Shown: positions 1-7,598 of the stretch, piece after piece
Position numbering within the stretch: position 1 is the stretch's first letter
Layout: each line of letters starts with the position of its first letter
NCBI GenBank assembly: GCA_027021285.1
Contig: JALUUP010000182.1
Location: forward strand, 1 to 12,957
Direction of reading: 5' to 3'
Origin: Bacteroidota bacterium
GTDB taxonomy: Bacteria; Bacteroidota; Ignavibacteria; SZUA-365; JAADGX01
DNA length: 12,957 nucleotides
Notes under the pieces: model-generated
Told to the model about the DNA's origin: nothing
What the model saw: only the letters and a program-made list of their open reading frames with translations
Database searches by the model: none
Made by a program: the position numbers and the translations under genes

Positions 1-1
1 A

Positions 2-61
2 GCCAGTGGGATCGGTGTACGGTTGCTTGTCGATGCGCTTTCGCACTGGAAGAAAACCTGA
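2..61 (+). CDS. Possible 3' end of a plus-strand gene (C-terminal 19 residues)
   Basis: Reading from base 2 gives 19 codons (start ASGIGVRLL, end SHWKKT) and then a TGA at 59-61. The composition looks like a natural protein C-terminus, and the stop lies about 35 bp before a strong hairpin, as expected for a gene converging on the patatin gene. The piece is too short to identify a family, and other frames are also open at this edge, so this is a tentative reading. Confidence 0.33.
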   Translation, partial: ASGIGVRLLVDALSHWKKT

Positions 62-95
62 ACCCTCGCACCTGTTCGAGCAACGAGTTCAACAC

Positions 96-125
96 GGAAC
101 GCGGAGTGAAAGTACTCCGCGTTCT
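96..125. terminator. Strong hairpin between converging genes, probable bidirectional terminator
   Basis: Bases 98-107 (AACGCGGAGT) pair perfectly with 114-123 (ACTCCGCGTT) around the 6-nt loop GAAAGT. One further G-C and one G-T pair at the base give about 12 bp. It lies 4 bp downstream of the patatin stop codon (130-132) on the minus strand. Neither side carries a good T-tract, so it is not a textbook intrinsic terminator. It may instead stabilise the 3' end, or terminate weakly in both directions. Confidence 0.5.
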
Positions 126-129
126 TACG

Positions 130-2793
130 TTACAGCCCTACACCGATGGAATAATAGAGAAGGGTTGGTCCGGTGGTAATGAAATCACGGCTTGAAGGAC
201 CTTTGATCAAAAAGCTTTTTCCGACCCCGAACTGCGAGGGACCGATCGGAGTGTCGAATGCGAGAGCAACGCCGATCCCATGACGTAAATCCTTGAAACG
301 TATTGCTTCCGGGACGGTCCAGATGCTTCCCAAGTCATACCTGAACCGGATGTAGGTGTCAAAGAGAATACGGATGGGGAGCTGGTAACGATACTCGATG
401 CTGGTGGCAAGAAGTTGCCTTCCGCGGAATTCATATTCGCGCATCCCCCAAAAGGAACTCTCGCCACCCAGCGCGAATTGCTCGGTGAATGGCAGCGTCT
501 TGTCCGCGTATCCAAACTGGACGCGAGGATGAAGAGTGTGCGGACCGAAGGAAAAATACACGCCGTAATCAGCCGAAACTTTGAAAAACGCAATGGTGCT
601 TCCCAAGGCGCGCTGAGCTGAACGATACGTGATGTCCAGATGCATTCCCGTTCTGGGGAATGGGTAGCGGTCTTTGGAATCGATCAACGAACGAAGCTCG
701 ATAGCGCCGATACGGTTGTTTTCATGTGATTCCAGTATGCCGGACACGTACCGGAGGGAATGGTTTTCGTACACGAACGATGCGGTCACGTTTCCAAAGC
801 GCTCCAGCGTGGTTCCAAGGCTGAAAGATGCGCCGGCGATGATCGTGCGATATCGCCCGGAAGGTTCCCGTTTGAACGTGGCCGCGCTCCCCGTCTCGAC
901 GTCCCGGTACCGGTCCCAATCCGCGAGGTCATAGTACATCTGGGCGTTCACGAGAACATTTGTCCAGAATAACCGGTTGGAGCGAAAATTGAGCTCGTAT
1001 CGCCGGTTTTTCGTTCCGCCGAAAAACCCGAGACTGAGGGATGCGCCGCTGCCGAACAGGTTGTCGTCGCGGAAATCAGTGGCTATCTGCGCGTTGCGTT
1101 CATTGTCGGCACGGATACCGAGACGTACCATCCTCGCGGATCGTTCTATAACGTTCAGGATGAGATCATAAACGGAATCACGCTTTTGAATATCGATGCC
1201 GACATAGTTGAACAGACCCAGGCCTTCGATCCGTGCCAGGCCTTTTTTCGCTTCCTGGAAGCGGAAAATGTTGCCGGGGCGAAGCGGAAATTCGCGCAGG
1301 ATGACGATCTTGTTGGTGATCTTGTTGCCATGCACACGAATCGAGGCCAGCCTGCCCGCGCGCACCAGGACATGTAACGTTTCCCCCCCATCCTCGGACC
1401 AGGTTGAATCCACGGAAGCCAGCGAATATCCCCCCGAGCGGTATTGTCGAAGAATGGTTTCACAAATCGTTCTGATTGATGCGTTGGTGTACGGCAAGGG
1501 AAGCAGGCGCTGGAGAACGAGAGGGAGCGAATCCCGGAGAGGAGAAAACGTACGGTGAATAAAGACATTGAAAATGGTGGCCGCTACAAGGGACACCTGT
1601 CTTGCGTTATCGGTATTCCGGCCGTCCGTTTTGTTGACCGGACTACCGTTTACGACGCTGCGCTGGAAAATGGCGGGCGCGACGGGGGAATCGTTGCTGT
1701 CTTCGATGTGCGTGGCGCTGTCAGGCAGCCGGTGTCCGTTCTGTTGTCTGTACCAGTCGGCAATCAGCTCCCTGATACGGGGAATTGCCTGCCTGGCGGC
1801 ATCGTATCCGCGCTGGATGAGTGTATCGGCGAATTCGAATGATGTCGAAGAAAACTCGTGGACGTCAGGTTCGATCACCACGTCGGTGCGCTTCAGTTGT
1901 TCCTGGTTTCCGATTTCCATCATGACGTTGAGAACCTGGTCAAAGGTCTCGAGCGGATTCGTGATATCGGAGGATTTCCGCAGTCCGCTCGTCGTATTGA
2001 CGGCGATGACAATATCGCAGCCTTCATCCAGCGCGACATCGGTTGGTACATTGGAAACGAGACCGCCATCGACGAGGGCCATGGAATCCAGGACGAGAGG
2101 TGCGTAGAGGACGGGAACGGTGGACGATGCGCGCATGGCGGTGGCGAGGTCCCCGTCGCGGAAAATGTAGCGTTTGCCCGTGTAGAGGTCGGTGGCAACC
2201 GCGCGAAACCTGTATTTGAGGGCGTCGAAATCTGGGATCGGACGATAGATCCCCTGGAGGGCGAGAAGCTGGAGCATATTGGTCAACCGCTGCCCATTTG
2301 AAACCGATGGAGGAATGACCAGGTTGAGACCGTCGAAACGAAGGGACAGGATGCTGCGATCCACGACACGTTTCTGATCGATGAACAACTCCCGGCGGGG
2401 TGCCTCGTTCGACACGTTGAGCACGGAATGCCAGTTCATCGTGTGAATGGATCGTTGGAGGTCTTCGGCCGACATGCCGGATGCGTACAGCCCTCCGATG
2501 ATGCTTCCGACGCTGACGCCGACAATGCAATCGAGAGGTATCTCTGCTTCTTCGAGGGCTTTCAGCACGCCGATCTGGCTTATGCCCCGGGCCACACCGC
2601 CGCTTAAGACCAGTCCGATCCGGGGAACTGCAATTTCGGGCAGCGGAACACGGGAAAACGGGTGGGCGGTTTTGAATACGACGGGGAGAGCAACCGGTGC
2701 CTTATCCGGGGGATTCTCCTGGCTCTGCACTTTGGCAGGGATAGCAATCGTCAGGAAGAAAGACATGACCAGAAATGTGATTCGCGCTGTCAT
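130..2793 (-). CDS. Patatin-like phospholipase fused to POTRA and BamA-type outer-membrane barrel (PlpD-like)
   Basis: Predicted secreted lipid acyl hydrolase carrying its own outer-membrane barrel, as in type Vd autotransporters such as PlpD. Residues 1-25 look like a signal peptide. The patatin domain covers about 58-340: glycine-rich oxyanion loop SGGVARG (64-70), nucleophile elbow GVSVG (92-96, Ser94), and DGG (242-244, Asp242) completing the Ser-Asp dyad. A polar linker covers about 346-400, POTRA-like sequence about 435-550 (clearest from 481, RLASIRVHGN), and a beta-rich barrel about 556-887 ending in SIGVGL. At 887 aa it is longer than PlpD (about 730), partly through the linker. The ATG at 2793 is preceded by GGAGGG at a normal distance. 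It follows the 460-aa barrel gene on the same strand, but a terminator lies between them, so it may have its own promoter. One oddity is Val67, where families usually have the third Gly of GGGxR/K. The domain call is firm; substrate and surface release are unknown. Confidence 0.92.
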   Translation of the reverse strand: MTARITFLVMSFFLTIAIPAKVQSQENPPDKAPVALPVVFKTAHPFSRVPLPEIAVPRIGLVLSGGVARGISQIGVLKALEEAEIPLDCIVGVSVGSIIGGLYASGMSAEDLQRSIHTMNWHSVLNVSNEAPRRELFIDQKRVVDRSILSLRFDGLNLVIPPSVSNGQRLTNMLQLLALQGIYRPIPDFDALKYRFRAVATDLYTGKRYIFRDGDLATAMRASSTVPVLYAPLVLDSMALVDGGLVSNVPTDVALDEGCDIVIAVNTTSGLRKSSDITNPLETFDQVLNVMMEIGNQEQLKRTDVVIEPDVHEFSSTSFEFADTLIQRGYDAARQAIPRIRELIADWYRQQNGHRLPDSATHIEDSNDSPVAPAIFQRSVVNGSPVNKTDGRNTDNARQVSLVAATIFNVFIHRTFSPLRDSLPLVLQRLLPLPYTNASIRTICETILRQYRSGGYSLASVDSTWSEDGGETLHVLVRAGRLASIRVHGNKITNKIVILREFPLRPGNIFRFQEAKKGLARIEGLGLFNYVGIDIQKRDSVYDLILNVIERSARMVRLGIRADNERNAQIATDFRDDNLFGSGASLSLGFFGGTKNRRYELNFRSNRLFWTNVLVNAQMYYDLADWDRYRDVETGSAATFKREPSGRYRTIIAGASFSLGTTLERFGNVTASFVYENHSLRYVSGILESHENNRIGAIELRSLIDSKDRYPFPRTGMHLDITYRSAQRALGSTIAFFKVSADYGVYFSFGPHTLHPRVQFGYADKTLPFTEQFALGGESSFWGMREYEFRGRQLLATSIEYRYQLPIRILFDTYIRFRYDLGSIWTVPEAIRFKDLRHGIGVALAFDTPIGPSQFGVGKSFLIKGPSSRDFITTGPTLLYYSIGVGL

Positions 2794-2835
2794 CGTGCTC
2801 CCTCCAACATATAGAGTAAAGCGTGGAGATGCAAT

Positions 2836-2870
2836 AAAGAAAAGCCGCCCTTCCCGGAAGAAAGGACGGC
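2836..2870 (-). terminator. Intrinsic terminator after the 460-aa barrel gene
   Basis: On the minus strand the arms GCCGTCCTT and AAGGGCGGC (plus coordinates 2862-2870 and 2844-2852) form a 9-bp stem with one G-T pair and a 9-nt loop. The run TTTTCTTT follows (2836-2843). It starts 24 bp past the stop codon of the barrel gene and lies 43 bp before the patatin start. It should end most lipoprotein-barrel transcripts, leaving patatin to read-through or its own promoter. Confidence 0.8.
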
Positions 2871-2893
2871 GCCGACAGGGTTACAGGAGGACG

Positions 2894-4276
2894 TTAGAAA
2901 TCCAGTCGGGAACCTATCGACAGTGATGCAGTCGAAAAATTGTTTGAGAAGACGCTGGAAATGTTATCGGTCGCGATGTCGAGCGTGAATCGTTCGACAC
3001 GTATTCCGATGCCCGCCGCGATCATGACCGGTTGGTATCCGCCCAGAGTGATCCCGGTGCGGAGCGGAAAACCGTCCAATCCTTCCCATTCGCCGCCCAG
3101 CCCGATCCGCCAGTTCGTGGAATTACCCGGTTCGTCGTTGAAGCCCTTGTGCACAGCCACGGCGAGGGCCAGGGGAGCACGATAGAAATAAAAGTTACGG
3201 AAATCGACCGATGCCCCGAGATGAAAAGCGGTGGGCAGGGACGAACTGAACGCGTCAACGGCGATGTCGTCCCCGTTGAGCTTATCCCATAGAGCGGATA
3301 ATTGGTCGTCGCTTGCGACGTTGTCGATGAGGAAATCACTTTCCGCCACGATGGAATGCGCCGATCGGTTCCAGTTGATTGTACCGATGTCGGTCACGCT
3401 TGCCGCCACGGTAAAGAACGAGAGGTACGTCGTGCTGACACCCAGGTCCAGCCCGAATCCGGTACCGACGGGCCGGGGAAACAGGTCGAATGCGAACGGG
3501 TTGATGGCGCGATTGAAAAATTCCGTCCCCGCGTAGTTCGCCCGCATATCTGATCTGCCGGTGATGGAATATGTATCAGCATTCGTGGTAAAAGTACTTT
3601 GGAATCGCTCGGTACCGAAGTACGCGAATCCCTGAACCAGTTTGGCCGTGGCGCCGAATTGCACGGAAAGAACCCTGCGAACGGGCGTGATGTTCACGGC
3701 GTACGACAGGCCGTATTCACGCGTCCAGGATGATGCGAACTGGGTTTCCGAAAAATCGAACGTTTTGCCCGGGGGATTACCGTTTAATAAGAAGTCCGCA
3801 TAGTCCTTCGACAGTGTGAAATTAGCGGCGACCCTGTCGCCGAGGTAAAATCCGAAGGCGCCGACGGGTGAATTGACGTTGACGGCGAGGAGCTTGAAAC
3901 CGACGTCCAACATAATGCGTCCGGTGTTTCCTCCGAATTGGTCGAGTAGGAACGACTTATCCTGGTCGGTCAGGTAGTATTGCTGGAGGTTACCGCTGCC
4001 ATCGTTGATACCGGTAAAGTATTTTTGATATGTCCCGAAATCGAGAAAGTCCGTTCCGCCCACGAGGCCGATGGGGAATATGCCGATGGATACCAGCGAT
4101 CCGGATGGCGCCGCAAGGTTGGCGGGATTGACGCCGAACGCATCCACACCGGTTACGAGGCTGGACCCGCTATTTGCCATGCCCACGCTGCGCGCGCTTC
4201 GCGACAGCGGTTGCGCGTGTGCGGCGACGAGACCGACGATTACGAACGCCGCAAGGAATGGGGTTATATATCGCAT
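2894..4276 (-). CDS. PorV/FadL-like outer-membrane beta-barrel protein of unknown function
   Basis: Predicted outer-membrane barrel, 460 aa. Residues 1-21 form a signal peptide with likely cleavage after AHA. The mature N-terminus has the pattern of FCB-group barrels: RSVGMANSGSSL (about 30-40), then DAFGVNPANLA (45-55). These proteins often start with a short conserved stretch ending in NPA or NPAxL before the strands. The rest alternates polar and hydrophobic or aromatic residues with frequent Gly, and the last residue is Phe (SIGSRLDF), a common outer-membrane barrel end signal. No catalytic motif is visible. It follows the 672-aa lipoprotein gene by only 13 bp and is followed by an intrinsic terminator, so the two are almost certainly cotranscribed. 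Only a weak Shine-Dalgarno (TGAGA) precedes the ATG. It might be a DUF5723-type protein or a transporter/porin; I cannot decide between these. The localisation is a good inference; the function is unknown. Confidence 0.8.
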   Translation of the reverse strand: MRYITPFLAAFVIVGLVAAHAQPLSRSARSVGMANSGSSLVTGVDAFGVNPANLAAPSGSLVSIGIFPIGLVGGTDFLDFGTYQKYFTGINDGSGNLQQYYLTDQDKSFLLDQFGGNTGRIMLDVGFKLLAVNVNSPVGAFGFYLGDRVAANFTLSKDYADFLLNGNPPGKTFDFSETQFASSWTREYGLSYAVNITPVRRVLSVQFGATAKLVQGFAYFGTERFQSTFTTNADTYSITGRSDMRANYAGTEFFNRAINPFAFDLFPRPVGTGFGLDLGVSTTYLSFFTVAASVTDIGTINWNRSAHSIVAESDFLIDNVASDDQLSALWDKLNGDDIAVDAFSSSLPTAFHLGASVDFRNFYFYRAPLALAVAVHKGFNDEPGNSTNWRIGLGGEWEGLDGFPLRTGITLGGYQPVMIAAGIGIRVERFTLDIATDNISSVFSNNFSTASLSIGSRLDF

Positions 4277-4289
4277 GGGTTATCTCACG

Positions 4290-6308
4290 CTATTTTGACA
4301 CAATTGCCGTGTTTACTCGAACCGTCAGGAAGGTCCGTACCTTGATGTAATCGTTGGTGCGAAACTGCACCATACCGTTGCCCGGGGTGCGTACCTTGAG
4401 GAGGAGGCGAATGAATTCGCCGCTGTCCGCGAGGCGCTGGAACTCCTCGCGGGTCAACTCGATTTCCTGGACGGCGGTGGAAGCCGATACAACTTGCCCG
4501 TTTGCATCGACAGCACCGGACGGAATATGCAGAGTACTTCCGTTGCCGGAATTCGGAATCACGATCGGATGAAATGTCCTGTCGAGAATGCTGGTTTCCA
4601 GTTCAACCCCGGCGGGGAAATGGTTCTCGAATTCGAAATGAATGAAGCCGCGTACCACGTGGCGGAGTTTTTCACGGCTGTTTTTGTCAAACGCCAGGGC
4701 CGCCGTGTCGGCGAAAGCTCCATCCTTGATGCTCAATTGTAGAGGAATCTCCAGGGTGAGATCGCCCGCCAACTCGTCGGTATCGTTGATCGTACCCGTC
4801 GCGCCCTCCGGGTTGATCCGGACGGAACCTTCGAACGTAAGGCGGTTGGGAAATGCGCTGCTGAAGGTATTGAGAAAATCGGTCACTTCCCGCGTGTTGA
4901 AAGCAATGGTCGAAGACCTGTCACCGGGAAGATAGGTCCGTGGAATGGAAATCGAGGCGCTTCGGCTGGCCTGGATGTTGTCCGCGCGCACGAATCCGGA
5001 TTCGATAAGGACGGGTACCGCCGTGCCGTTCATCATGTCCACCCACATGCGGGCTTCCTTGAAATTCAGCGCTCCCTTGAACTTTTCATTCAACTGGAAA
5101 TCGACGTTCTGCGTGTGCTTGATAGACAGGGAGCGCGCGTCGAATCGTCCGGTCAAGGATTTCAAGGCGACGTTTTTGATCGTAGCGATAACGGAGATGC
5201 TGTCGGTGCTCCGCAGCGTAACCAGGCGCTGGGAAGCGTCTTCCGTCTTTGCAGAGAGCGTGTATTGTAATTCACTGCCGTTTAATGGTTCGAGGACGAG
5301 TCCGGCCAGGGGGACGGAGATGCGTTGCTTCGAGCGTGGTGGGAGCGTAATTACTTTCGAAACCGGTTTGCCGTTTTCCGACAAACCATTGATGAGCAAA
5401 GCGGCCGTGGCGCCGATCGGGATGTGGTTCGTCACCTGCAGTTCAATCACACCCGACTTGATGACTGCTCGTTGAACGGTCAAACCACTGGATTCGCTGA
5501 TGTTGATATTTTCCTGGAGTTTCACGTTTTGGCTTGGAAGCGATGCGATAGCCTCGCTGATTTTCGTGCCGGTAATGGAAGCGTTCACATTGAGCGAAGA
5601 CGTCCGTTTGATGTTCACGGGCAGGTTGTTTGATCCGGGAGTTGCGATTCTGAACCCGAGTTTCATTCCTTTCGTCAGTGTGACCCCCTCCAGATAAATT
5701 GGAGGCAATGTCCTTGTGCCGCCTGGAGCGATAATCCCGGTCACGGTCGTGCTCGCGATTTCCCGACCGTCGAGTGTTGTCAGGACGAACGGAGCGGGAA
5801 ACGTGATGGGTATCGGAAAATTGTTTTTCAAGCCGATGAGGATTTTCCCGTCCTCGAAGGATATTTGTTCGAAATATTGCGATGCGTCGACGATGATTCC
5901 GGTTGTCTGTGTATTTTCAAGCGGAGGAACGACGTAAACACCCTCAACGAGTGAGGGAAAGAGCGTAGCAAGGCTGAGGTCTTTTTCCACCAGAGAAGGG
6001 ATGTCATACGCCAGCAAGCCCAGTGTTTGTGAAAATCCAAAGGTCGAGTTGGGGAGCACGAGGCTGTCGCCGATTGTGAACCGCGTTATCGGAAACGTCT
6101 GGCGGAATACAACGAGACCGTCTTCCGAACTGAACGCACTGTCGTTGTCCAGCAGGTCCTGGAGCGTGTACGTGGACGTTGTAAGAGGCAGATTAAGATC
6201 AACGTCCCAGGTCGGCGGGACCGGGTTCATCGGCTCCGAGCATCCCGCGACGATGATCGCTACCAGGACAAACCCGATGATAGTGGTGGTTTTATGTATA
6301 GACGTCAT
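4290..6308 (-). CDS. Large lipoprotein with repeated beta-sandwich-like modules, unknown function
   Basis: Envelope lipoprotein, 672 aa. The ATG at 6308 is preferred over one 42 bp upstream because GGGAAGGG lies just before it and it places a proper signal: hydrophobic 10-21, then lipobox VAGC with Cys23 as the lipidated residue. The mature start contains WDVDLNLPL (34-42). I see at least three imperfect copies of one module: about 156-224 (NNFPIPI), 287-355 (NHIPIGA) and 553-642 (NHFPAGV). Each has a strand pair, the N-x-[FI]-P turn, a [IL]xPP or PGG segment, and a closing strand ending near TPG or TED. A degenerate fourth lies at about 415-475. The layout recalls beta-sandwich domains such as LEA type 2, but I cannot assign a family. 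There are no catalytic motifs. The partner barrel gene starts 13 bp downstream, suggesting a lipoprotein-barrel pair. The gene is probably first in its transcript, reading out of the AT-rich divergent region. Confidence 0.82.
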   Translation of the reverse strand: MTSIHKTTTIIGFVLVAIIVAGCSEPMNPVPPTWDVDLNLPLTTSTYTLQDLLDNDSAFSSEDGLVVFRQTFPITRFTIGDSLVLPNSTFGFSQTLGLLAYDIPSLVEKDLSLATLFPSLVEGVYVVPPLENTQTTGIIVDASQYFEQISFEDGKILIGLKNNFPIPITFPAPFVLTTLDGREIASTTVTGIIAPGGTRTLPPIYLEGVTLTKGMKLGFRIATPGSNNLPVNIKRTSSLNVNASITGTKISEAIASLPSQNVKLQENINISESSGLTVQRAVIKSGVIELQVTNHIPIGATAALLINGLSENGKPVSKVITLPPRSKQRISVPLAGLVLEPLNGSELQYTLSAKTEDASQRLVTLRSTDSISVIATIKNVALKSLTGRFDARSLSIKHTQNVDFQLNEKFKGALNFKEARMWVDMMNGTAVPVLIESGFVRADNIQASRSASISIPRTYLPGDRSSTIAFNTREVTDFLNTFSSAFPNRLTFEGSVRINPEGATGTINDTDELAGDLTLEIPLQLSIKDGAFADTAALAFDKNSREKLRHVVRGFIHFEFENHFPAGVELETSILDRTFHPIVIPNSGNGSTLHIPSGAVDANGQVVSASTAVQEIELTREEFQRLADSGEFIRLLLKVRTPGNGMVQFRTNDYIKVRTFLTVRVNTAIVSK

Positions 6309-6454
6309 GTATTTCCCTTCCCATAGTGACCGACATTGCGCCTCGCGCACACGGAAACATGATCAATCAAAGTGCCAGATCCGTATTTTTTTGAAAAAAT
6401 GTCGTAATTATGAAATAAGTGCTTGAAATGTATAGATTTAATGGAACGGTGTGT

Positions 6455-6518
6455 TTGAAATAATTATAAAAAACAGCACGTAATATTTGCAGTAATTGCA
6501 TATATTGAAATAATTGCA
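6455..6518. repeat. Short direct repeats in the divergent promoter region
   Basis: TTGAAATAATT occurs at 6455-6465 and 6505-6515, 50 bp apart (about five helical turns). TTGAAAT occurs a third time at 6423-6429. TAATTGCA occurs at 6493-6500 and 6511-6518. They could be binding sites for a regulator, but in AT-rich DNA such short repeats also arise by chance. Confidence 0.3.
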
Positions 6519-6624
6519 ACGTCAGGGCAGTGTGTATTCACGATGGTGATAACGGTGGCCGGGAGCAATGTTGTTGTGGACCCGGTTATGAAAGCCGTAT
6601 TGGTAGCTAATAAACCGGGAAGGA

Positions 6625-6653
6625 TTGTATAGAATCAAATGGAGTTCTATATT
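6625..6653 (+). promoter_or_regulatory. Candidate promoter for the VanZ-like gene, implying a leaderless mRNA
   Basis: TTGTAT (6625-6630) and TATATT (6648-6653) are separated by exactly 17 bp. The -10 matches 5 of 6 consensus bases; the -35 matches only 3 of 6. Transcription would start near 6660, one or two bases before the GTG at 6662, which fits the lack of a well-placed Shine-Dalgarno sequence. Confidence 0.33.
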
Positions 6654-6661
6654 TTACCCCT

Positions 6662-7189
6662 GTGAGGAGCAAGGATAGAACGTTTGTTTGGATATCAGGA
6701 ATCGTACTTGTGGTTGGGGCGGTGGTATTGTGTTCGATCAATCCGTCGTACCGGTATCTTCCACCCCTGGTATGGTTTGGTGAACTTGGGTATGCCGTCA
6801 TGTGGGCGCTGGCCCACGTTTTCCTGTACGCGCTCCTATCGTACTGTGCGTTTCGGTGGCTGGAAACATACGTAAAGGAACCCTACGCGTTTTCGGTCGT
6901 CGTGGGTACCTCTCTTGCCATCCTGGCGATCTCGTTCATCGTCGAAGTTATTCAAAGCCTTGCCCGTAGCCGCTACCTTACCCTTGAATCTCTTCCCATC
7001 GATTTCATGGGTGTGACCGTGGGGTACATCGCGTTTTATTTTCAACGTCTCCAGTATGAACGGAGGAAACTATACATCGAATCGCTTATGTGGGAGGAAG
7101 AAGAAGAACCGTTTTCTCCGGAAGACGAGTTGCGAGCGATCCGCGCGAAGGAGCCCGGGGTGAAACCCGCCAAACCCGCCGGGGATTAA
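6662..7189 (+). CDS. VanZ-like membrane protein
   Basis: Small integral membrane protein, 175 aa, with about four membrane segments: near 9-25, 42-64, 76-97 and 112-128. The stretch Glu95-x-x-Gln98, Arg102/Arg104, Asp114, Gly117 and Gly121 fits the VanZ signature (E..Q....R..s..D...N..G...G), and His52 in the second segment matches the usual family His. In VanZ, the family is tied to teicoplanin resistance; most homologues are uncharacterised envelope proteins, so no function is claimed. The C-terminal tail is cytoplasmic-looking, with a five-Glu run (145-149) and then a Lys/Pro-rich end. The GTG at 6662 is chosen because the frame closes upstream at 6611 and no ATG lies in frame; GGAG at 6641-6644 is too far away to be a good ribosome site. 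It is the only complete plus-strand gene, and its TAA overlaps the stop of the converging thioesterase gene. Confidence 0.8.
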   Translation: MRSKDRTFVWISGIVLVVGAVVLCSINPSYRYLPPLVWFGELGYAVMWALAHVFLYALLSYCAFRWLETYVKEPYAFSVVVGTSLAILAISFIVEVIQSLARSRYLTLESLPIDFMGVTVGYIAFYFQRLQYERRKLYIESLMWEEEEEPFSPEDELRAIRAKEPGVKPAKPAGD

Positions 7190-7596
7190 TCTCGGTTCGA
7201 AATGATTTTCACGAAAAAAGCGGGAGGACGAACTGCTCGCTGCATGTGCGTGTTGAAAAACGCGTGCACCGTGTAGCCTATCGTGAGAAGATTACCGTCA
7301 TTGTCCGTCACGCGGTAATTGATTTTCAGTGTAGCGGCAGGGAGTTCGTCGATTCGGGATTCGACAGTCAATAGCTGGTCGTACATCGCCGGCTGTTTGA
7401 ATTCAGCGTGCGACGCAATGAGCGGAAGCGTGAATCCCGCCTTTTCCATCTCGTCGTAAGACGTGCCGCACGCACGGAGCATCTCCGTTCTGGCAATTTC
7501 AAAGTACTCGTAATACTTCGAGTTGTGAACGATGCGCATGGGATCGGTCTCGGAATAGCGCACGCGGATTGTGGTACGATGCACGAGGACGCTCAC
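7186..7596 (-). CDS. Acyl-CoA thioesterase, YbgC/4-hydroxybenzoyl-CoA thioesterase (hotdog) family
   Basis: Hotdog-fold thioesterase, 136 aa, the usual family length, predicted to hydrolyse acyl-CoA (or acyl-ACP) in the cytoplasm. The N-terminal active-site segment RVRYSETDPMRIVHNSKYY (11-29) holds the conserved catalytic Asp18 and matches the YbgC/4-HBT pattern, including the following YFEIAR helix. The start is GTG at 7596: GAGGAG, formed by the last codons of accA, sits 5 nt upstream. Reading farther upstream would run into the accA stop region in another frame without homology. It begins 2 bp after the accA stop, so translation is likely coupled. YbgC itself sits with tol-pal genes in proteobacteria; here the partner is accA, pointing to acyl-chain turnover, though the substrate is unknown. 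Its 3' end overlaps the convergent VanZ-like gene by 4 bp. Confidence 0.88.
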   Translation of the reverse strand: MSVLVHRTTIRVRYSETDPMRIVHNSKYYEYFEIARTEMLRACGTSYDEMEKAGFTLPLIASHAEFKQPAMYDQLLTVESRIDELPAATLKINYRVTDNDGNLLTIGYTVHAFFNTHMQRAVRPPAFFVKIISNRD

Positions 7597-7598
7597 GG

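Larger units (their letters stand above)
6309..6661. promoter_or_regulatory. AT-rich divergent intergenic region
   Basis: This 353-bp stretch separates the lipoprotein operon (minus) from the VanZ-like gene (plus) and should hold promoters for both. Bases 6385-6530 are much richer in A+T than the flanking genes. They include a minus-strand TATAAT at 6463-6468, about 155 nt from the lipoprotein start, without a good -35. A 7-bp inverted pair (cccggtt 6581-6587, aaccggg 6613-6619) encloses 25 nt. I find no convincing ORF, tRNA or riboswitch. The lipoprotein leader would be long if the TATAAT is used. Confidence 0.5.

Noticed and set aside
1568..2301. Long plus-strand open frames (147 and 179 codons) inside the patatin gene
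   Set aside because: They are antisense to a well-supported gene, overlap one another in different frames, and have no recognisable protein motifs or start signals.
2794..2835. Promoter for the patatin gene (TTGCAT with TATATG or TATGTT)
   Set aside because: Spacing is 15 bp for the first pair, and the second would place the RNA start inside the ribosome site. A promoter is likely needed here, but I cannot pick one.
6385..6400. ATTTTTTTGAAAAAAT near-palindrome as an operator or terminator
   Set aside because: It is only a T-run facing an A-run. In an AT-rich region this is expected, and there is no GC stem.
6581..6619. Inverted pair cccggtt / aaccggg as a riboswitch or terminator
   Set aside because: Only 7 bp with a 25-nt loop, no T-tract and no recognisable conserved riboswitch core.
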